From positions 1-48,161 of the IMG/VR virus record IMGVR_UViG_3300015164_000002: a stretch of 48,161 bases of DNA; one strand, written 5' to 3'. The notes beneath the pieces were generated by a model. The model made no database searches. It was not told where the DNA came from and saw only the letters and a list, made by a program, of their open reading frames with translations. The position numbers and the translations under genes are program-made. The stretch is from a virus. Below are positions 1-7,344 of the stretch, one piece after another. How positions within the stretch are numbered: the stretch's first letter is position 1; each line of letters opens with the position of its first letter.

Positions 1-2
1 AC

Positions 3-449
3 GACCGTTGCATTGAAGACGACGACCGGCTCTACGCAGTCCTCAATGACGGAATTAAATGTGATCGGCGAGTCGGCAGCCGGGCTGACATGCTAGAGAA
101 TTGCCGGCGCTTCATTCTTAACCGCTGCGAGGGCGGAGGCTGGCCCTCTTATGTTGAGCTGGAGGCTAAACTCGAAAGCATAACTTTCGACGAGGTCGTC
201 CATAGGATATGTGACCCGGGAGCATATCTTCCTCGTGGCGACAGTTACCAAGAGCCCATTACATCATGGAGCGCAAGGGCGGTCGTAGCTTTGGTCGAAG
301 AGTCGCCTCGCCCTATTGACGACAAGGCCAAGTCTGCGGCCCTATCGTTATTCAATATTGGAGCGCTCGACGATGCCATCAGTACCGACGCTGAGATCCA
401 TCGAGTCGCAGGCATAATCGCTTCCGCAATGAGAGGGCCAGACTTATGA
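3..449 (+). CDS. hypothetical protein, 5' end cut by window edge
   Basis: The reading frame is open from base 3 with no stop before 449, so the true start lies upstream of the window; an internal ATG sits at 90. The visible ~148 residues are soluble and mixed-charge, with no motif I recognise. Its stop overlaps the ATG of the next gene by 4 nt (ATGA at 446), showing co-translation with the small genes downstream. Function unknown. Confident that it is coding, because of the open frame and the coupled junction. Confidence 0.7.
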   Translation, partial: DRCIEDDDRLYAVLNDGIKCDRRVGSRADMLENCRRFILNRCEGGGWPSYVELEAKLESITFDEVVHRICDPGAYLPRGDSYQEPITSWSARAVVALVEESPRPIDDKAKSAALSLFNIGALDDAISTDAEIHRVAGIIASAMRGPDL

Positions 450-643
450 GATGGCGAACCAAGCATAGACGGCGCAAAACGTTTCTTCCCGCATTCAACC
501 GCAAATATTGGACCCGGCTCATCCGAGAGGCGACCCGGCGGGTGGCTGAGCGAGAGAAGGATAACTGGCCGCCCAAGTATGAAGAATTCGTCGGCAATAT
601 CCGAGAAGAGATGGACCTGAACCCGCGCTGGAAGAACCTGTGA
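446..643 (+). CDS. small basic hypothetical protein (65 aa)
   Basis: This is a short, very basic protein. The N-terminus is a run of Arg and Lys (MRWRTKHRRRKTF), followed by an amphipathic, Arg-rich middle and a Trp/Pro-containing tail. The charge would suit nucleic-acid binding, but that is inference. It overlaps the upstream stop by 4 nt (ATGA) and its own stop overlaps the GTG of the replication-like gene by 4 nt (GTGA), so it sits inside a translationally coupled set. No family recognised. Confidence 0.65.
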   Translation: MRWRTKHRRRKTFLPAFNRKYWTRLIREATRRVAEREKDNWPPKYEEFVGNIREEMDLNPRWKNL

Positions 644-1941
644 TCCCTAAGGTCAACAAATACGAACTCGCTCCTGAAATACTCGAAGACGAGGCTGCCT
701 ATAGAGCCCGGCCCGAGTGGTTCAAGTTCTACTATGCTGCTTGGCTCATGTCAACCGCCAGCATGGACGATAAGCAGAGGGGCTGGTATATCCAATTGTT
801 GACCTACGCAGCCACTGAGGGAGACCCACCCGGGTACCTGCCCTCAGATGACAACGAGCTCAAGCAAATTGCAGGCATGTCAGCTTTACCCTCCGAGTTC
901 TCATACCTGCTCAGCCTAGGTGTCCCTATTCCGCAGACCGCCCTGACCCAGATCATCGCCGAGAGAGAACGGGCATGGCGCAAGGTCAGACGGAAATTCG
1001 TCCCATGGTCAGAGGATGAGGATCTCTGCTATAACCCTCGTCTAGTCAAAGCACTGAAACAGGCTTATCGTGTCAAGGATAGGACTTCCGAGATGGGAAA
1101 GGCCGGCGCTGAGTCAAGATGGGGTAAAGATAGGCCGAAGAAAAAGATAATGACTCAAGCCATGCCGTACCAAAATCCTGAGCCCGAGAATGAAGAGGCG
1201 GGCCAAGTGAAAGGTAAAAAGGATTTAATGGCTGAGGCAATGGCTACGAGTATGCCCAAGCCAATGCCTATAAAATATCTTTCTTCTCTTAATACCCAAG
1301 AGGGTAAGATGTCTTTAGAAAGTATGCCTCCTCTTAGTTTAGATGAAGAGACCTCTGAGGAAGAATTGGTATTAGAGTTAATAGATGTTTCAGAGAATAT
1401 AGTATCCGGGCCGGCTCAGAATCCTGATGCTCCTACTGACTCTGACGAGGGAAAAGTCCGCATTCCCGGTAAACGCCGACGGCTTCCCGAAACCTTTTTC
1501 TCCAAAGATAAATGGAGCGTCACTGCCAAAATGATTTCGCACCTGCTGACAAAATATGCGAGCGACGGAATCGAGCAGGGTGACATTGATTGGCTCGGGG
1601 AGAAATTCGCACTCGTCCACTACAACAACAAATACGCCAGCTGGTCGAGGGCCTTCTACAATTTCGTAGATAACCAGCTGACCAAGTATGGCTACAATTT
1701 TGGAGACTACAAACGCAGAGGAAAACGAAATGAGCAACGACAGAGACCCGAGACGACAGGAGAGGCAGACCAGCAGCCCGCGGTCAACCCGCCATGGAAA
1801 CGAATCGAGTCAGCCCCAGAGCGCAACGCAAGACTCGAACAAGAGTCCGATGAAGCCATCAGGCGACTACGTGGCGGAAGTGGCGGAGTTGATTCGGAAG
1901 GTCAGAAGGGGTTGTCTCTTACCGCCGATGACGTGGGCTGA
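640..1941 (+). CDS. replication initiator-like protein (YdaU/DUF1376-like N-terminus)
   Basis: The GTG start overlaps the previous stop (GTGA). Residues ~20-140 (RPEWFKFYYAAWLMSTASMD, then a segment on residues consumed per pass) resemble the DUF1376/YdaU winged-helix domain of phage replication initiators and helicase loaders. A low-complexity charged linker (~150-270) follows, then a second globular part (~275-365) containing the WSRAFYNFVDNQL region, as in the C-terminal half of phage replisome organisers. The last ~70 residues are low complexity and overlap the next gene in another frame for 212 nt. Role inferred: origin recognition or helicase loading. The family call rests on pattern recognition only. 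Confidence 0.6.
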   Translation: MIPKVNKYELAPEILEDEAAYRARPEWFKFYYAAWLMSTASMDDKQRGWYIQLLTYAATEGDPPGYLPSDDNELKQIAGMSALPSEFSYLLSLGVPIPQTALTQIIAERERAWRKVRRKFVPWSEDEDLCYNPRLVKALKQAYRVKDRTSEMGKAGAESRWGKDRPKKKIMTQAMPYQNPEPENEEAGQVKGKKDLMAEAMATSMPKPMPIKYLSSLNTQEGKMSLESMPPLSLDEETSEEELVLELIDVSENIVSGPAQNPDAPTDSDEGKVRIPGKRRRLPETFFSKDKWSVTAKMISHLLTKYASDGIEQGDIDWLGEKFALVHYNNKYASWSRAFYNFVDNQLTKYGYNFGDYKRRGKRNEQRQRPETTGEADQQPAVNPPWKRIESAPERNARLEQESDEAIRRLRGGSGGVDSEGQKGLSLTADDVG

Positions 1942-2248
1942 ACTAGAACCGATTGCACTTGATTGGGCTGAGGTCTTCTTCGGCATCATCCCTCAAGACC
2001 AGTTGCATGCGGCATACCTTGCTGCCAAGCAGTCGACAGACCGGAAGCCTGAGGATAAGAAGTTCCCGTTGAAGGACACCGAGATCCTCGATGCGTTTTA
2101 TCGTCAGCGGGCTGCCGGGTCAGGCAAACCTACTCATTGCAATTTCTGTTCTCTGTACGCATACGACTCGACCGAGTATCCGCCCTGCCCGTTTCATCAA
2201 CGCGATTTACTAACTGCTGCGCCGGCAGCGAAAGGATTACAGCTATGA
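1730..2248 (+). CDS. hypothetical protein with C-terminal CxxC/CxxH zinc-type motif
   Basis: The ATG at 1730 has a well placed GAGG about 8 nt upstream; an in-frame ATG at 1688 lacks one, so 1730 is preferred (172 aa). The first ~50 residues are polar and disordered. A compact helical domain follows (CLLPPMTWAELEPIALDWAE onward), and the C-terminus holds CNFC...CPFH, a probable zinc site. The N-terminal 212 nt lie inside the 3' end of the replication-like gene in a different frame. The stop overlaps the next ATG by 4 nt. It could be a replication accessory factor; function unproven. Confidence 0.65.
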   Translation: MSNDRDPRRQERQTSSPRSTRHGNESSQPQSATQDSNKSPMKPSGDYVAEVAELIRKVRRGCLLPPMTWAELEPIALDWAEVFFGIIPQDQLHAAYLAAKQSTDRKPEDKKFPLKDTEILDAFYRQRAAGSGKPTHCNFCSLYAYDSTEYPPCPFHQRDLLTAAPAAKGLQL

Positions 2249-2565
2249 GACCAAGACCCAAGCAACTAACAAATGAAGAGATGCTCAACTCACCGACGAG
2301 GCGAGCTTACGAAGAAGACCTCGGCGCGTGGTATCGCGAACTCGAGTCGCATCCGCATGTGCAAGAGGCAATGAAGATCCCGGCAGACGAGCCCATCTTC
2401 ATCATGAGGTCGCAAGACATAGAAGCACCTGAGGCAGTCAACTACTGGCTCGGGCTGACGCAAGCCACGGTTGGTACTGACAAATTCCTCAGCGCTGCGA
2501 CGCGATACCAAGAGATGCTTGAATGGCAGAATCAAGAACCGACGAGAGCCAAGATCCCAGACTAG
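2245..2565 (+). CDS. hypothetical protein (106 aa)
   Basis: Start chosen at the ATG of an ATGA overlap with the upstream gene; a longer version would begin far inside that gene without an SD. The protein is acidic and soluble and begins MRPRPKQLTNEEMLNSPTRR. It has a helical middle around the YWLGLTQATVGTDKFLSAA segment. No catalytic or metal-binding motif seen. It is part of the coupled small-gene set at 446-3064. Function unknown. Confidence 0.65.
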   Translation: MRPRPKQLTNEEMLNSPTRRAYEEDLGAWYRELESHPHVQEAMKIPADEPIFIMRSQDIEAPEAVNYWLGLTQATVGTDKFLSAATRYQEMLEWQNQEPTRAKIPD

Positions 2566-2846
2566 CAGAGGGTATATATACCACCTTCGAAGAATGGGAT
2601 GAAGCCCAGAACCCGGGAGGTATAAATACCTCGGCTGATGATGTCGAGCTGGACGAGATCTTTAGTCGCAGCCCTGAGCCCGAGCACCCTGATTATTGTC
2701 TGACCTGTCAGCGGTTCATTGAGCCCGGCAATACGCTGGCGGTCTGGGTCGTCGATGGGCCACGCTATTCGCCATTCTGCAACATCTTTTGCCAAGAGGC
2801 ATACCGACCCGAGCTAGCATTATCGATCGATGAGGAAATGAAATGA
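2523..2846 (+). CDS. small zinc-finger-like protein (107 aa)
   Basis: The protein overlaps the previous gene by 43 nt. Residues ~58-95 contain CLTC and CNIFC separated by ~30 residues (CxxC...CxxxC), the layout of a treble-clef or zinc-ribbon fold. The N-terminal half is acidic and probably unstructured. The stop overlaps the next ATG (ATGA at 2843). A DNA- or protein-binding adaptor role is plausible but inferred. A shorter start is possible because no good SD precedes 2523. Confidence 0.6.
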   Translation: MAESRTDESQDPRLAEGIYTTFEEWDEAQNPGGINTSADDVELDEIFSRSPEPEHPDYCLTCQRFIEPGNTLAVWVVDGPRYSPFCNIFCQEAYRPELALSIDEEMK

Positions 2847-3064
2847 ACGCAAGACAAAAACGAGCAGAGGCCCACTACCGAGGGGCAATGCGCAAAGCCA
2901 TGACCGAGCTGCTGAGAATTATGAATCCCGGCGATGAGACGAGTTACCCGGCAGACTATTCCGAGCTCGTCGATTACACCCTCGACTTCCTAAGCACCGA
3001 GGCAGCAGAGGTCTCAGGGCCGGCCCGGGCTGAGGGCTCCCCGGGTGGGTTAAGCCTCGATTGA
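2843..3064 (+). CDS. hypothetical protein (73 aa)
   Basis: The ATGA overlap with the upstream gene fixes the start. The protein is a short, helix-rich, soluble polypeptide with a Gly/Pro-rich tail and no recognised motif. It is the last gene of the leftmost coupled set; a ~345-nt stretch without a convincing gene follows. Confidence 0.55.
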   Translation: MNARQKRAEAHYRGAMRKAMTELLRIMNPGDETSYPADYSELVDYTLDFLSTEAAEVSGPARAEGSPGGLSLD

Positions 3065-3243
3065 TGGCCCGAGAGCCAAAAGCGGGGTATTGCCCCAAGG
3101 CTCAGACCCTATTTCCCTGCGCAGACGGCCTCGCCAGCCCATTTTGATGCCTAAACCTAGGGCAGAGGCAGGCCCGGCCCTCAGCGACCTTTTTAACGGC
3201 TCGCCAGCCTCACGACCCCAAAAGTCACCCAGAGCCCGGCTAG

Positions 3244-3271
3244 AAGGGCCTCCTAAAAAGGGCCTCCTAAA
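3244..3271. repeat. tandem direct repeat, 2 x 14 bp
   Basis: The unit AAGGGCCTCCTAAA occurs twice head to tail with no spacer, about 60 bp upstream of the -35 of the promoter at 3333. The placement would fit an activator or repressor site, but it could equally be replication slippage. Confidence 0.7.
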
Positions 3272-3332
3272 CTCTTTAGATAGAGCAATTAGAAGGGCTG
3301 AAAAATACTTCGATAATTATCGCATTTACCTG

Positions 3333-3360
3333 TTGATTTCCCCGAGGACTGCTCTATAAT
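3333..3360 (+). promoter_or_regulatory. sigma70-type promoter P1
   Basis: TTGATT (3333-3338), a 16-nt spacer and a perfect TATAAT (3355-3360). It lies ~50 nt upstream of the gene at 3410, which has its own GAGGAG SD. The -35 context (TGTTGATT) recurs in two minus-strand promoters at 11518-11546 and 13242-13270, suggesting one early promoter class read by host RNA polymerase. Confidence 0.75.
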
Positions 3361-3409
3361 CCCTCTTGTCTTACAGAGACGAACGAAATTAAGCCCGAGG
3401 AGAAAAGCA

Positions 3410-3625
3410 ATGACAAGATTCAAAGAAGGCCAGCAAGTTCGCAGCGAGGTAAACGCGCAGGGATTGACCAAAGGTAAACTTTACGAGGTAGTCAATGTCG
3501 AGACTCAGTTCATACTCGGCTCTGGTTACACGACTTACACGGTTATCCCAGTAATGCCGGCAGGCGAGTTCACCGATGAGGAATTTGAAGTCGGCAATGG
3601 TCACCTAGTTTTGTCAGAGGTATAA
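3410..3625 (+). CDS. small hypothetical protein (71 aa)
   Basis: First gene after P1, with a strong SD (GAGGAG) ~9 nt before the ATG. The sequence is beta-rich (FKEGQQVRSEV...GKLYEVVNV) and looks like a small SH3-like or KOW-like barrel of the kind common among phage early proteins; this is a shape impression, not a family hit. No catalytic residues apparent. It is followed 34 nt later by the next gene with its own SD. Confidence 0.65.
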   Translation: MTRFKEGQQVRSEVNAQGLTKGKLYEVVNVETQFILGSGYTTYTVIPVMPAGEFTDEEFEVGNGHLVLSEV

Positions 3626-3659
3626 CCCGGGCCTGAGCCCAACTCGAGGAGAAACGAAA

Positions 3660-4157
3660 ATGATTACATCTAACGACCGCAACCGCCCTGAGAGGCAAAG
3701 AGAGGCAGAGGCAGCAATGGACAAATTTACTTCACCCAACGGGGTCATCGTCACCCAAGTAGCAGAGCGCTGGTGGACCAGCAATAACCGCCGAGAGATC
3801 GTCACCAATGTCGAGGGTGACTTCATAGTCAGGTCTCAGCATGCAGGCGGAGGCTTTATCCATACCAAGACTTTCGACGAGGCCCTAGCCGCCCTCGACA
3901 TGGCAGAGCTGCCAAAGGATGGCAAACCCGAAATGATCTCGGTCTTCATTCCCATGAAAGCAATCAAGACCCAGCGGCACAGAACGGGCCTCGCAGAGGT
4001 CATGAAGACGGCCCGAGTCTTTACCAACCCGGGTGCAAACTCAGGGTGGGTCCTGCTCTATACCAAAATCGATTTCTTCTCAAACGTGAGCGCTGCCATC
4101 AAATACGGCATCCCCTTCGACGGCATGCCTGAGTTCAACAAGGATATTCAACTTTAA
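3660..4157 (+). CDS. hypothetical protein (165 aa)
   Basis: A strong SD (GAGGAGAAA) precedes the ATG. The N-terminal ~20 residues are charged and helical. Residues ~25-80 look like a small alpha/beta domain with two aromatic Trp residues (ERWWTSNN). The C-terminal half has a predicted helix followed by a WVLLYTKIDFF strand. No known motif. It is the second and last gene of the P1 transcription unit; a hairpin at 4207-4228 lies between it and the converging minus-strand block. Confidence 0.65.
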   Translation: MITSNDRNRPERQREAEAAMDKFTSPNGVIVTQVAERWWTSNNRREIVTNVEGDFIVRSQHAGGGFIHTKTFDEALAALDMAELPKDGKPEMISVFIPMKAIKTQRHRTGLAEVMKTARVFTNPGANSGWVLLYTKIDFFSNVSAAIKYGIPFDGMPEFNKDIQL

Positions 4158-4206
4158 TCCCCATTTCGGCCCGCCAGACGGCCCACCTAATTAGCCTTCC
4201 GACTCA

Positions 4207-4228
4207 AGACCCGGTTAACCCCGGGTCT
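4207..4228. terminator. hairpin between convergent transcription units
   Basis: AGACCCGG and CCGGGTCT form an 8-bp perfect stem with a 6-nt loop in the 122-nt gap between the convergent genes ending at 4157 (plus) and 4280 (minus). A classic U-run is missing on either side, so it may act as a bidirectional barrier or as a factor-assisted terminator. Confidence 0.5.
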
Positions 4229-4279
4229 CTTGCCGTCTAGGCCCTCATTCTTTGCGCATATTGGCCCTCAGACGAGGGT

Positions 4280-5290
4280 TTAGTAGGGAGGGAAGGGGTC
4301 AGGCTCGTCTGGGGCTCCCGAGAGGTCTGAGAGGGGTTCCAAGAGCCCGGCAGCATCAAGGATCTCACCATAGCGCTCCTCGACAACCCCTCTCTTGACC
4401 TGAGACCTCGTCTCGGCGTCTGGCCCTAAGATGTCGACAATGGCATCCTCGCAGAGTTGCCGGGCTGCATCAGGGGTCGTGACTATGGCATTAGCCTCGC
4501 ACTTCCGAGGGCCAATCGTCGAGAGGTATTCTTGAACATAGCTCTGGTAGTGATTGGGATGGGAAGGGCTGTTGAGGTTCTTGCCTGAGCCCGTAATGAG
4601 GTTGTCGATCCAAGTATAATTGTTAGCTGTGATGAAATCGTAGTTGAGCCCAAAGCGGCGAATGTCCAAATTGATTGGGTCGTATCCGGTCTCGCCATCT
4701 TCCCAGACAATACCTTCGATCTGAGCAAGGTTCTCGTAGAGGGTATCCGAGATGCGCAGCCCGTCTGGGTCATGGTCGCCGCAATAGAGCAGCACGCATT
4801 GGAGGCCCTTCTCTTCCATGAGTTTGAACCGTCTGGCATACTCAGCCCTCTGGAGGATTGACGACCAGCCCTTGCTGTTGGCGATGGGGATATGAAACCT
4901 CTTGCAGACCGGAGTGAAGAGGGTCTTGAGGTCAATCTTCTCGACGAGCATTTGAATATAGAAGTCTTCTCCATACCACCAGTCTGGAATGTAGACCTCG
5001 CCGCCTCGCAACATGCTCTGGGCAAACCACTGCGCATGGGCCATGACCGAGTCCTCGTCTGGCCTCTCGACGCCGGCAAAGGCCCGGGACGATTCCTCAG
5101 CTACAAAATCTACAGGGATGATGCCCTCTCGCCGGCAGCGATTGACTACCTTCTCAACCTTATCGAATTGATCCTTGGTTATGAAGCCGGCTTGCTCCAA
5201 GAGGTAGCCCCACCCTCGCGCTGAGACCTTGAATCCTATCTGCGCGGATATGTTCTGTAGTTCAGAGCCCACCGACCGAGGGTGCCCCAT
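4280..5290 (-). CDS. Spo11/TopoVI-A-like TOPRIM protein (Mini-A-like)
   Basis: Residues ~20-62 (SARGWGYLLEQ...RCRREGIIPVDF) match the winged-helix of a phage and bacterial family related to topoisomerase VI subunit A. In that family the equivalent segment reads R-x-x-[YF]-Y-x-L; here Tyr29 is in register and the preceding aromatic is Gly. Residues ~108-180 form a TOPRIM domain: Glu117 in LVEK and Asp172/Asp174 in YCGDHDPDGL are the metal ligands. Spo11/TopoVI-A proteins make double-strand breaks through a tyrosyl-DNA link. Inferred role: DNA cleavage or topology control in replication or recombination. The acidic tail is phage-specific. No SD is obvious at the chosen ATG, so the start is uncertain. 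Confidence 0.7.
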   Translation of the reverse strand: MGHPRSVGSELQNISAQIGFKVSARGWGYLLEQAGFITKDQFDKVEKVVNRCRREGIIPVDFVAEESSRAFAGVERPDEDSVMAHAQWFAQSMLRGGEVYIPDWWYGEDFYIQMLVEKIDLKTLFTPVCKRFHIPIANSKGWSSILQRAEYARRFKLMEEKGLQCVLLYCGDHDPDGLRISDTLYENLAQIEGIVWEDGETGYDPINLDIRRFGLNYDFITANNYTWIDNLITGSGKNLNSPSHPNHYQSYVQEYLSTIGPRKCEANAIVTTPDAARQLCEDAIVDILGPDAETRSQVKRGVVEERYGEILDAAGLLEPLSDLSGAPDEPDPFPPY

Positions 5291-5321
5291 CGATTGAGGA
5301 ATGCAGTTATGCGTTTAATCA

Positions 5322-5549
5322 TTATCCTTGTCCGACCTTTCTTTGAAGACATTCTAATATCTCAGGCTCCCACCAAGGCATGTACATCTGAGTCAGCTTA
5401 CCGCCCTGCATGACGCAGACGACTCCTATATGCTGGCCCATATGCGGCCCGCCGTTGATTTGACAGCTGACGCTCGGGTACTTGGGATGCTTTGCTCCGC
5501 AAGCCTTGGGCGCCGCCTCATCGGTTTTGAAGAAAATAGAATCCATCAC
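5322..5549 (-). CDS. small Cys/Met-rich hypothetical protein (75 aa)
   Basis: Start is the GTG at 5549 or the adjacent ATG at 5546; the GTG overlaps a TGA stop (GTGA), the junction style seen throughout this phage. The protein has scattered Cys and His (ACGAKH, SCQINGGPHMGQHIG, VVCV), which could bind zinc, and a short aromatic C-terminal helix. No family recognised. It lies between the TOPRIM gene and a possible frameshifted gene. Confidence 0.55.
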   Translation of the reverse strand: MMDSIFFKTDEAAPKACGAKHPKYPSVSCQINGGPHMGQHIGVVCVMQGGKLTQMYMPWWEPEILECLQRKVGQG

Positions 5550-5653
5550 TGGTTCGTCACTAAGTCAATGCAGCCTTGCCCTCCAATGTTTTGATACAAC
5601 TCATAGCAAAAGTCGCAGGCATGGAGCTGCGACCCCTCTGACGCCTTGGTCAT
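5546..5653 (-). CDS. mini-ORF, possibly the displaced C-terminus of the upstream gene
   Basis: A 35-codon frame containing LHACDFCYELYQNIGGQG followed by a short hydrophobic tail. The CxxC and composition look like real coding sequence, whereas the overlapping last residues of the upstream gene (ending APCLRLLL) look like out-of-frame noise. Either this is a tiny separate gene with a weak SD (GAGA), or an indel near the GGGG run around 5630 has split one longer protein. Confidence 0.4.
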   Translation of the reverse strand: MTKASEGSQLHACDFCYELYQNIGGQGCIDLVTNQ

Positions 5654-5951
5654 TCTCGACAATGATCCTAAGCTGGGTATCCTTGGGCAGCTTCTCGTCT
5701 CCGCTTTGCAGCTCGACGAGGGTTCTAATGCGAGGGGTATTCTTGGTCCAGCCAGCTGGTAATTGAGTTGACATGTCTGCGTTCCTTTTCTTGAGCATGT
5801 AGACCAGCAAAGCATTCTGGTGCAAATACAGCATTGACTCGGCGGCCTCTTGAGACAAATGCTCGACCTTGATCCCTCGCCGCTTCATGAGCCTGAGGGT
5901 CTTGTCATACTCTGTGGCTGCTCTGACATTTGCCTCTGGGATTTCAATCAA
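5601..5951 (-). CDS. hypothetical protein, 3' end possibly frameshifted
   Basis: The TTG at 5951 overlaps the upstream stop (TTGA) and has GGAGG 9 nt before it, so it is preferred over the TTG at 5972, which lacks an SD. The 116-aa product begins MIEIPEANVRAATEYDKTLR, is helical in its first half (KRRGIKVEHLSQEAAESMLY) and beta-like later (TQLRIIVEND). The final ~12 residues have unlikely composition; the other frame gives a plausible CxxC tail (see 5546-5653). Function unknown. Confidence 0.55.
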   Translation of the reverse strand: MIEIPEANVRAATEYDKTLRLMKRRGIKVEHLSQEAAESMLYLHQNALLVYMLKKRNADMSTQLPAGWTKNTPRIRTLVELQSGDEKLPKDTQLRIIVENDQGVRGVAAPCLRLLL

Positions 5952-6145
5952 GACAGCTCGCCTCCATCCCAACTGAAGTGTATCAGCCTAGGGAATTCGA
6001 TACGCCCTGTCAGGAAATGACGGCGAGGCCACCACCAGAGATGCGGCTTCAAGAACCGCACGCAGACTCGCCATGCTTGAAACTCGTAAGCGGTCGCGCC
6101 GTTGATGTACCAGAGCGACCAACCTTTAGTGATTGTTGCTTTCAT
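5948..6145 (-). CDS. small Trp-rich hypothetical protein (65 aa)
   Basis: ATG at 6145 chosen because GAGGG lies 6 nt upstream; an ATG two codons earlier (6151) abuts the same GAGGG. The product is basic and aromatic (GWSLWYINGATAYEF, PHLWWWPRRHF) and could be a membrane-surface or nucleic-acid contact protein. No membrane segment is long enough to be certain. Its stop overlaps the TTG of the next gene. Unknown function. Confidence 0.5.
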   Translation of the reverse strand: MKATITKGWSLWYINGATAYEFQAWRVCVRFLKPHLWWWPRRHFLTGRIEFPRLIHFSWDGGELS

Positions 6146-6154
6146 TGCCATCCC

Positions 6155-6931
6155 TCAGTCGTCGTCCAAGGATAGAGCACCCGGGCTGGTATCGACAACG
6201 TCGTTCTCAATCATGAGGGCCAGAGAGTCTTGAACAAAGGTCGAGGGTGGGCCAGCATCAGCAATTTGTTCATTGGTGATAGGAGTGGGCGTTGAGAATA
6301 GCCCATCCGGGACTAAGTCTGGTATATCCCTTAATTTAGTCTCGACTCCGGTTTCTTGATTTTTAACAGAGCGGTCAGAGAACCCTTCAATCTGAGGGAA
6401 TTCATCATAGCAACGGTCGGCGGCCTCTTGCAGGGTCCTTGCCTCAGCATAGGTTTGTATATAACCCTCCTCAGGGTGCTTTCCCGTCAGGGTATAGCCA
6501 ACCAGAGGTCCTACCGCCTTCCGGCCAGTCTGAGGGGCGTTTTGTGGCAAAGACCCGCTATAAGGGCTGTGCTCGACCCCGTCTTGGAACCCCGGCATTG
6601 ATACTGCCCTATTGGGAGGAGGTTTTGGTGGCTCTGGCGGCCCGGGAGGGTTTGGATTGGCTGGTGGCTGCTCTGAGGTTGCCACTAGGGCATTCTGGTC
6701 TGACCATACCCTCAGCCTGCCAGCCGCAGCTTTTTCTTCTTCAGGGCTGACCTTCCGGGCTGGCACGTACTCGAGTTGCGCCATGCGGTCGTACCATTCC
6801 AAGACCTCAGGATCGTCGAGTAGTTTCCTCAGGTTGAGAGGCAAGTGAGCAATGACAATCTCGGTATTGACAAGGTAGTAAGCCTTAGCAAGTTTTATCA
6901 GCACGTCTGCCTTTGGGGTAAATGCGTTCAT
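6155..6931 (-). CDS. hypothetical protein with proline-rich linker (258 aa)
   Basis: The N-terminal ~75 residues are helical (VLIKLAKAYYLVNTEIVIAH). A Pro-rich linker follows at ~88-108 (NPNPPGPPEPPKPPPN), then a second domain around residues ~140-180 with YTLTGKHPEEGYIQTYAEAR. The tail is acidic. The architecture of two small domains on a polyproline hinge suggests a scaffold or adaptor, but no family is recognised. The ATG overlaps the stop of the 53-aa gene upstream by 4 nt (ATGA). Confidence 0.65.
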   Translation of the reverse strand: MNAFTPKADVLIKLAKAYYLVNTEIVIAHLPLNLRKLLDDPEVLEWYDRMAQLEYVPARKVSPEEEKAAAGRLRVWSDQNALVATSEQPPANPNPPGPPEPPKPPPNRAVSMPGFQDGVEHSPYSGSLPQNAPQTGRKAVGPLVGYTLTGKHPEEGYIQTYAEARTLQEAADRCYDEFPQIEGFSDRSVKNQETGVETKLRDIPDLVPDGLFSTPTPITNEQIADAGPPSTFVQDSLALMIENDVVDTSPGALSLDDD

Positions 6932-7089
6932 GGCTTCTGCCTCCTCGCGGCCTTCCGGTCCTGCTTCTTCTTCCTGAGGTTATGGATGCGAGCCCGGCGG
7001 TCGAGACGCCAGTCCTCCAAGACTACCTCCGGGGTTTCGTCAATCCGAGGCAGGGCGTTATGCCGCATCCAGAATACAAGGTAGTTCAC
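6928..7089 (-). CDS. small basic protein (53 aa), GTG start
   Basis: The frame starts with a GTG immediately after the TGA of the upstream gene (7090-7092), and its own TGA overlaps the ATG of the next gene by 4 nt. The product has an aromatic N-terminus (NYLVFWMRHN) and a strongly basic C-terminus (RAHNLRKKKQDRKAARR-like run of Arg/Lys). Both junctions argue it is real. The basic tail would suit RNA or DNA contact; function unknown. Confidence 0.6.
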   Translation of the reverse strand: MNYLVFWMRHNALPRIDETPEVVLEDWRLDRRARIHNLRKKKQDRKAARRQKP

Positions 7090-7344
7090 TCATAGGTAAG
7101 TCCTCGGGCATGCAACCTTCTGGTTTGGGCAATCCCGAGCTGAGGTGTCACTGCCAGCGTCGAGACAACAATTCTCATCATGGTGGAAACAGGCGCAGCA
7201 GACTCGTCGCCTGCAATATTGGCAGCGGTGACCTTTGAAGTCTTGAGGCTCAAGACAGCTTGCACAAATCCATTGAGCCCGGCGCATATAGGGAGCGAAG
7301 TTCATTCCTCCCTTGCGATCGCATTTGTGACGCTCGTTGCTCAT
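7090..7344 (-). CDS. cysteine-rich zinc-binding protein (84 aa)
   Basis: Twelve Cys plus His residues are arranged as CASC, HRCQYC, VCCACFHH and NCC. This is enough for two or more zinc sites, in the style of tandem zinc ribbons or a small RING/B-box-like fold. An N-terminal CDRKGG is also present. Such modules usually bind nucleic acid or protein partners. The stop directly precedes the GTG of the next gene, and the ATG overlaps the upstream stop (ATGA). Confidence 0.65.
   Translation of the reverse strand: MSNERHKCDRKGGMNFAPYMRRAQWICASCLEPQDFKGHRCQYCRRRVCCACFHHDENCCLDAGSDTSARDCPNQKVACPRTYL

Larger units (their letters stand above)
3065..3409 (+). other. intergenic region carrying repeat, hairpin and promoter
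   Basis: No gene I trust lies here. A TTG-initiated frame runs 3090-3359 but has no SD, is Pro/Arg/Ser-rich and runs through the promoter at 3333, so I do not call it. Visible elements are a GGGG/CCCC hairpin near 3084-3096, two exact 14-bp tandem copies at 3244-3271, and the promoter at 3333-3360 with an SD (GAGGAG) before the gene at 3410. Confidence 0.5.

Noticed and set aside
3090-3359. TTG-initiated 89-codon plus-strand frame
   Set aside because: No SD, low-complexity Pro/Arg composition, contains the 14-bp tandem repeat and runs through promoter P1.
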